Assembly (NCBI GenBank): GCA_948473115.1
Contig: CAOKWI010000008.1
Location: 1 to 64,000, forward strand
Source of the DNA: an uncultured Lachnospiraceae bacterium
GTDB taxonomy: Bacteria > Bacillota > Clostridia > Lachnospirales > Lachnospiraceae
DNA: 64,000 bases
Reading direction: 5' to 3'
Part shown: in pieces, positions 59,465 to 64,000 of the stretch
Layout: the number at the start of each line of letters is the position of its first letter
Numbering within the stretch: position 1 is the first letter of the stretch
The notes under the pieces: generated by a model
The model's input: only the letters and a program-made list of their open reading frames with translations
Database searches by the model: none
What the model was told of the DNA's origin: nothing
Position numbers and translations under genes: made by a program

Positions 59465-60769
59465 ATGACGAATCAGGAGAGAATGGAGCGGATAGAACTG
59501 CCGGAAGAACTGGAGCGGGTGATCCTGGAAGCGGTGAAGACGGGAATGAGGAAGAAAAAGCAGGCGATCTGGAAGAGAGTGGGGCTTGGGTGCATGGGAG
59601 TGGCAGCAGCCTTTGCGGTGCTGGTTTCCGCAGGCTTTGTCAGCCCTGTGGCAGCAAGGGCCTTTGAAGGGATACCGGCCCTGGGAAAGGTATTTACGTA
59701 TCTCTATGACCTGGCAGGATACGATGGCAGATATGCGCAGATCGCAGGGGATGCAAGGCCTGCCATAACCGCAGGGCAGAAAGAAGCCGGCGGCCAGGAT
59801 TTCCGCCAGGAAGAAGGTATGGGAGGTGAGGCTGGACAGCAGGAAGCGACAGAACGACAGGGAGCAGCAGGACAGCAAGAATCAGCTGGTTTCCAGGAGG
59901 CGGACGGGCAGCAGGGTGAGGAAACTGTGCAGAATGCCGTGACAGCCTCCGATGCCGGGGTGACGATTACAATCAAGGAATATTTCTGTGACAAGAGGAG
60001 TCTCTATCTTTCCATGATGATAGAGAGCGAAGAGCCTTTCGTGGAGGGAGAACTGGAAGCAAACACGGAGGGAACCATATTCCTTTTTACCAGGGAGGAG
60101 GTTCTGTCCTATGAGGGAGCGGATTCCATCCCCGTGGGTAATAGCGCATTGGGGGTGGATGGGGTTTATCTGGATTCCCATACCTTTGTGGGAATCGCCA
60201 GATGTGAATGGCTGGATGTGAAAAGGGAAAGCCTCGCTGTTCCGGACGAATTGACCTATACAGCGATCATACAGCATCTGAAGGTATACCCCCATGACGC
60301 ATATGTCCAGAACGCAGTTCTGGATCTCAGGGCAGAGTGGAAGTTCTCCATGGAAATCTGCTGTGATGAAGATGCCGCGGAGGTTCTGCCTGTAAATGTG
60401 ACGGGAGAGGACGGCAGCATGATTCGGGAGGTAAGGCTTCTGCCCTATGAGCTCCAGGTGGTAACGGAAAGCGGAACGACCGGAAGCACGCTGACAATGG
60501 AAGAAAAGATGCTGATCGCTTTTGATGGGCAAGGGAATATTCTGGATTGGGCAGGAAGTCTCTGTAGTTTTTCGGAAGATGATAAGGAGGTATTTGGATA
60601 TGTCAGGCCGGAGGACCTTGATGGATTGGAACTTTTTGTCGTGGATGAGTACAGTTGGATGGATCATTGGAAGGGGAATCTGTATAACGGCAATATGACA
60701 GGTCCTGAGATGGTAGAATTCCTGAAAAAAAATGCTATTATGCATGCGGCGGTCAATTGTGTCAGGTAA
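59465..60769 (+). CDS. DUF4179-type membrane protein, likely cognate anti-sigma factor
   Basis: N-terminal cytoplasmic segment + TM + extracellular domain immediately after sigma gene; Gln/Glu/Gly-rich linker. Confidence 0.82.
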   Translation: MTNQERMERIELPEELERVILEAVKTGMRKKKQAIWKRVGLGCMGVAAAFAVLVSAGFVSPVAARAFEGIPALGKVFTYLYDLAGYDGRYAQIAGDARPAITAGQKEAGGQDFRQEEGMGGEAGQQEATERQGAAGQQESAGFQEADGQQGEETVQNAVTASDAGVTITIKEYFCDKRSLYLSMMIESEEPFVEGELEANTEGTIFLFTREEVLSYEGADSIPVGNSALGVDGVYLDSHTFVGIARCEWLDVKRESLAVPDELTYTAIIQHLKVYPHDAYVQNAVLDLRAEWKFSMEICCDEDAAEVLPVNVTGEDGSMIREVRLLPYELQVVTESGTTGSTLTMEEKMLIAFDGQGNILDWAGSLCSFSEDDKEVFGYVRPEDLDGLELFVVDEYSWMDHWKGNLYNGNMTGPEMVEFLKKNAIMHAAVNCVR

Positions 60770-61081
60770 AGGAAAGCTCCGTGATGCAATGAGCCAAATA
60801 ACCCGCAACAGGCTGCGGGAACATCCCCATCATGGGCGATATGGTTTGCTGTCGATCCATAACATTTTCCATTTGCGAGTCGGGTGGAGTGGCAGACCTT
60901 AGTGATCCCCAGTATAAATAACAGCTGGAATACAATAGGTGTTCCGGCTGTGTCCTTTTTGTCAATACTGTTGTGCACATACTCTTCAGCTTTTATACAT
61001 ATTTAATAAAAAATTCTTGAATTACAGCCGAAAAGTGGTAAAATGGTACTAGTATTACAATTCGACGATGGAGAAAAGAGT

Positions 61082-62752
61082 ATGACAGTAAAGGTAAAAG
61101 ATAAAATAGCAGTAGGAATATTGCAATTCCTTGTCATTTTTTTCTGCTTCGGTATCTCTGCAAATGCATCGCAAACCACTAGTGAGGGGGGACGTGTACT
61201 TTTCATCAGCTCTTATTCCTATGCCTGGCATACTGTGCAGATACAGATCGACGGGATTCTGAATGGTCTGGGAGAGAATACTGTCCTTGATTTTGAATTT
61301 ATGAATACAAAGCGGCTGGATACAGAGGAATCAAGGCAGCTGCTCTACGACAGGCTTGAGTATATGTTTTCCATGCTGGAGCCTTACGATGTCATTATTC
61401 TGGGGGATGATGCGGCGCTGCAGTTTGCCCTGGAATACAGGGACACGTTGTTTAAGGATATTCCTTTGGTGTTTGAGGGCATTAACGATGAGGAACTGGC
61501 CGCCAGGGCGATGGAGGATCCACTAATAACCGGTGTTATAGAAAAACTGTCACCGGAGAAAAACATAGATCTGGGACTGATGCTGATCCCGGATGCTAAA
61601 AAGGTGGTAGCCGTTCTGGATAACAGTATCACAGGAGAGGCGGAGAGAAAGAGATTTTACAGCTATGAGGATATGTACCCAAACCTTGAATTTACGGAGA
61701 TCAATGCTTCCATCCTCACGACGGCGCAGGTGCGTCAGGCCGTGTATGCAGTCTCGACCGACAGTATATTGATATATGTCACCATGGCGGAGGATCTCAG
61801 CGGGAAGAGATATTCAGACCAGGAGGCTATCGAACTGCTTTCCGGCGTTGCCAGGGTGCCGGTTCTCCGGATGGTGGAGGGCGGAGTCGGGGAAGGACTG
61901 CTGGGAGGCAATATTGTTTCCATGTACAAATCCGGGGAGATTGCCGCACAGACCGCCATGGAGATCATGGGCGGAAGGGCTGTCAGTGAGATCGAAATGA
62001 TGGAAAGTCCTAACATATACCATGTGGACGCGGCCGTGATGGAGAAGTATGACATCGACCTGGACGTGCTTCCGCCGGAGACGGAGATCCTGAACAAGCC
62101 GACCACATTCATAGAGAGGAACAGGGAAGCGCTGATTCCCGGCCTGATCCTGATCGGAGGTCTGATCCTGATCATACTGTGGTTTGTTTTTGACAGCCAG
62201 AGACGCCGGAAACTGATGAGGGAACTGGAAGAGGCCCGTAAGATCATGGAGTCTGCGTCCCAGCATGATTTCCTGACAGGGCTGCCCAACAGAAACAAGT
62301 TCATGAGTGACCTGAATGACGTGATCGTGGCAAAACGTCCCTGTACCGTTATGATGATGGATATTGACGATTTTAAGAAGATCAACGATACCAGGGGGCA
62401 TACGGCCGGGGATGAGGCGCTGCAGCAGGTGGCCGGACGGCTGAAGGAAATGGCTTCCCAGATCCTGACACCCTATCGCTTTGCCGGGGATGAGTTTATA
62501 GTGATCCTGCAGAGCAATCAGGGAAAGATCGTAGAGAAGGCGGCATATCAGATGCGCCAGATCTTTTCAAAGCCCTTTATCCTGACAGGGGAGAAATCAA
62601 AGATATGCGGAAGTATCGGTATCGCTTCCTATCCGAAGGATACGGATGACTTAGAGCAGCTGATTGTCTGCGCGGACGACGCCATGTATCAGGTTAAGAA
62701 GAGCGGCAAAAACGATTTTGCTTTTTATAAGAAAGAGGAGGATCACGAATAA
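61082..62752 (+). CDS. Periplasmic ABC-substrate-binding-like sensor fused to GGDEF diguanylate cyclase
   Basis: Signal peptide, VLFISSYSYAWHTVQIQIDGI..., TM LIPGLILIGGLILIILWFVF, HDFLTGLPNRNKFM, MMDIDDFKKINDTRGHTAGDEAL, YRFAGDEFIVIL. Confidence 0.92.
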   Translation: MTVKVKDKIAVGILQFLVIFFCFGISANASQTTSEGGRVLFISSYSYAWHTVQIQIDGILNGLGENTVLDFEFMNTKRLDTEESRQLLYDRLEYMFSMLEPYDVIILGDDAALQFALEYRDTLFKDIPLVFEGINDEELAARAMEDPLITGVIEKLSPEKNIDLGLMLIPDAKKVVAVLDNSITGEAERKRFYSYEDMYPNLEFTEINASILTTAQVRQAVYAVSTDSILIYVTMAEDLSGKRYSDQEAIELLSGVARVPVLRMVEGGVGEGLLGGNIVSMYKSGEIAAQTAMEIMGGRAVSEIEMMESPNIYHVDAAVMEKYDIDLDVLPPETEILNKPTTFIERNREALIPGLILIGGLILIILWFVFDSQRRRKLMRELEEARKIMESASQHDFLTGLPNRNKFMSDLNDVIVAKRPCTVMMMDIDDFKKINDTRGHTAGDEALQQVAGRLKEMASQILTPYRFAGDEFIVILQSNQGKIVEKAAYQMRQIFSKPFILTGEKSKICGSIGIASYPKDTDDLEQLIVCADDAMYQVKKSGKNDFAFYKKEEDHE

Positions 62753-62928
62753 TATGGATGTGTGAGGAGGCCGGCGGCAGCGGACCTCCTTTATGCTTTC
62801 CATGTTTGCTTTGTGCCGTCCGTGGCATTTGTTCTTACCTTATAGGAAACTGTGCCATCAGGCGCATGCATTCACAAGTTCGCCGGGCGAACTTGCAAGC
62901 GTCACGCAGGGACGCTTTTTTATCTTGT

Positions 62929-63085
62929 AGGATTAGGGTGTCAAAAGGATATCTGGTCAAAATGGCTTGTGCAATTATTACGAAAAATCAAATGTTAAAG
63001 CACTCTATAAGTGGCTATTGGCTATGGATTTTTGTGCAATATGACAGCGGATTTTCAAAATTTGACCTATTGACACCCTAATCCT
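62929..63085. repeat. 157-bp intergenic segment bounded by 16-bp perfect inverted repeats
   Basis: aggattagggtgtcaa (62929-62944) and ttgacaccctaatcct (63070-63085). Confidence 0.9.
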
Positions 63086-63316
63086 TATAGGAAATTTCGT
63101 CCTGGCCGGGGAAGAATGCGAAGCATTCTTCGAATTGCCTCGCAGAGGCAATTTTTTATAGGAAATTCCGTCGCAGTAAGGAGGCGAGCCTGCCCTCTTT
63201 TTGATACAGCAGGATCTTTGTGCTGTGGGTATGGCATTATGCCGTGAAATGTGGTATAAATAATAGGACTTGATAAAGCAGGTCGGTTATGATATAAATA
63301 TAGAACAGAGGTTCTT

Positions 63317-64000
63317 ATGGCGGCGAAAAAGTATTATGCAGTAAAAAGAGGAAAAACAACAGGCGTTTTTAAAACGTGGGATGAGTGCAGGAATGCGGTG
63401 GAAGGGTATCCGGGAGCCCAGTATAAAGGCTTTTCTACCCTGGAGGAGGCAATCGGGTATCTGGGAGAAAGCGGGTCGCCCCGTGAACAGAATCTCCGGG
63501 AAAGCGGCCAGAAGCTCGGAAAGAGTGAACAGGAGCCCCGGGAAAGCGGCCAGGAGCCCGGAACGATTGGACAGAATCCCCGGGGAAGCGGCCAGAAGCC
63601 CGGAAAGAGTGAACAGAATCCCCGGGAAAGCGGCCAGGAGCCCGGAAAAAGCCGGCAGACGCGGATGGAGCTGCGGCAGGCGGAGGAGATTCCCGCTCCG
63701 GGGGAACTGCTTGCCTATGTGGATGGCAGTTATAATGACAGCATGAAAAAATATGCCTTTGGCTGTGTGTTTCTCCTGCCGGACGGCAGGATCTATACGG
63801 AGTACGGCAATGGAGACAACGAGCAGTCCCTGCAGCATCGTAACGTAACAGGTGAAATGCTGGGCGCTATGTACGCAGTCAGATTTGCCATGCTGAACGG
63901 ATTTCAGAGTGTGGAGATCCGGTATGATTATCAGGGGATTGAAAAGTGGGTCACCGGGGAATGGCGGTCTAAGACGGAGCTGACCGGAAAATACGCCGCA
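63317..64000 (+). CDS. Ribonuclease H with N-terminal viroplasmin/caulimovirus-type domain; truncated by window end
   Basis: KKYYAVKRGKTTGVFKTWDECRNAVEGYPGAQYKGFSTLEEA; AYVDGSYNDSMKKYAFGCVFL, NVTGEMLGAMYAVRFAM. Confidence 0.92.
   Translation, partial: MAAKKYYAVKRGKTTGVFKTWDECRNAVEGYPGAQYKGFSTLEEAIGYLGESGSPREQNLRESGQKLGKSEQEPRESGQEPGTIGQNPRGSGQKPGKSEQNPRESGQEPGKSRQTRMELRQAEEIPAPGELLAYVDGSYNDSMKKYAFGCVFLLPDGRIYTEYGNGDNEQSLQHRNVTGEMLGAMYAVRFAMLNGFQSVEIRYDYQGIEKWVTGEWRSKTELTGKYAA
63485..63652 (+). repeat. 42-bp in-frame tandem repeat (EQNPRESGQEPGKS) x4 in the RNase H linker
   Basis: Four consecutive 14-aa units between viroplasmin and RNase H domains. Confidence 0.93.

Overview
This 64 kb window looks like a chromosomal segment from a Clostridia/Lachnospiraceae-type Firmicute. 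That placement is inferred from gene content only. It starts with the leader-distal end of a CRISPR array (32-nt repeat ending ATTGAAAC, I-C-like, terminal repeat degenerate). A decayed region follows, then a surface-glycan cassette (~3-9.8 kb): a frameshifted HAD-type protein, a GT52/polysialyltransferase-like glycosyltransferase, a KdsB-type CMP-ulosonate synthetase, an HMGL-like aldolase fused to an unassigned C-terminal domain, and a KdsC-like phosphatase. The rest is mostly core genome: typA, ssb, lysine riboswitch-dapA-dapB-fbp(class III), HisA-like, LytM-like/bactofilin, YerC-like, SPFH/zinc-ribbon, pcrA, rlmD, a GlpA-like/FAD/DUF1667 operon, a REC-(p)ppGpp synthetase fusion, aroE, an aroK-aroQ fusion, efp, tRNA-Arg(CCG), gdhA, an ECF sigma/DUF4179 pair, a GGDEF protein and RNase H. 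The most notable points are: (1) the possible non-canonical CMP-ulosonic acid cassette, with an HMGL-type aldolase where KdsA would be expected; (2) the receiver-domain/alarmone synthetase fusion; (3) a ~165-bp CTAG-bounded palindromic element family whose ends supply neighbouring stop codons; (4) a second small palindromic element with terminal inverted repeats and a possible 10-bp target duplication; (5) in-frame minisatellites in several unrelated proteins; (6) a tRNA enclosed by a perfect 16-bp inverted repeat. All family calls come from reading motifs by eye; no database search was run.
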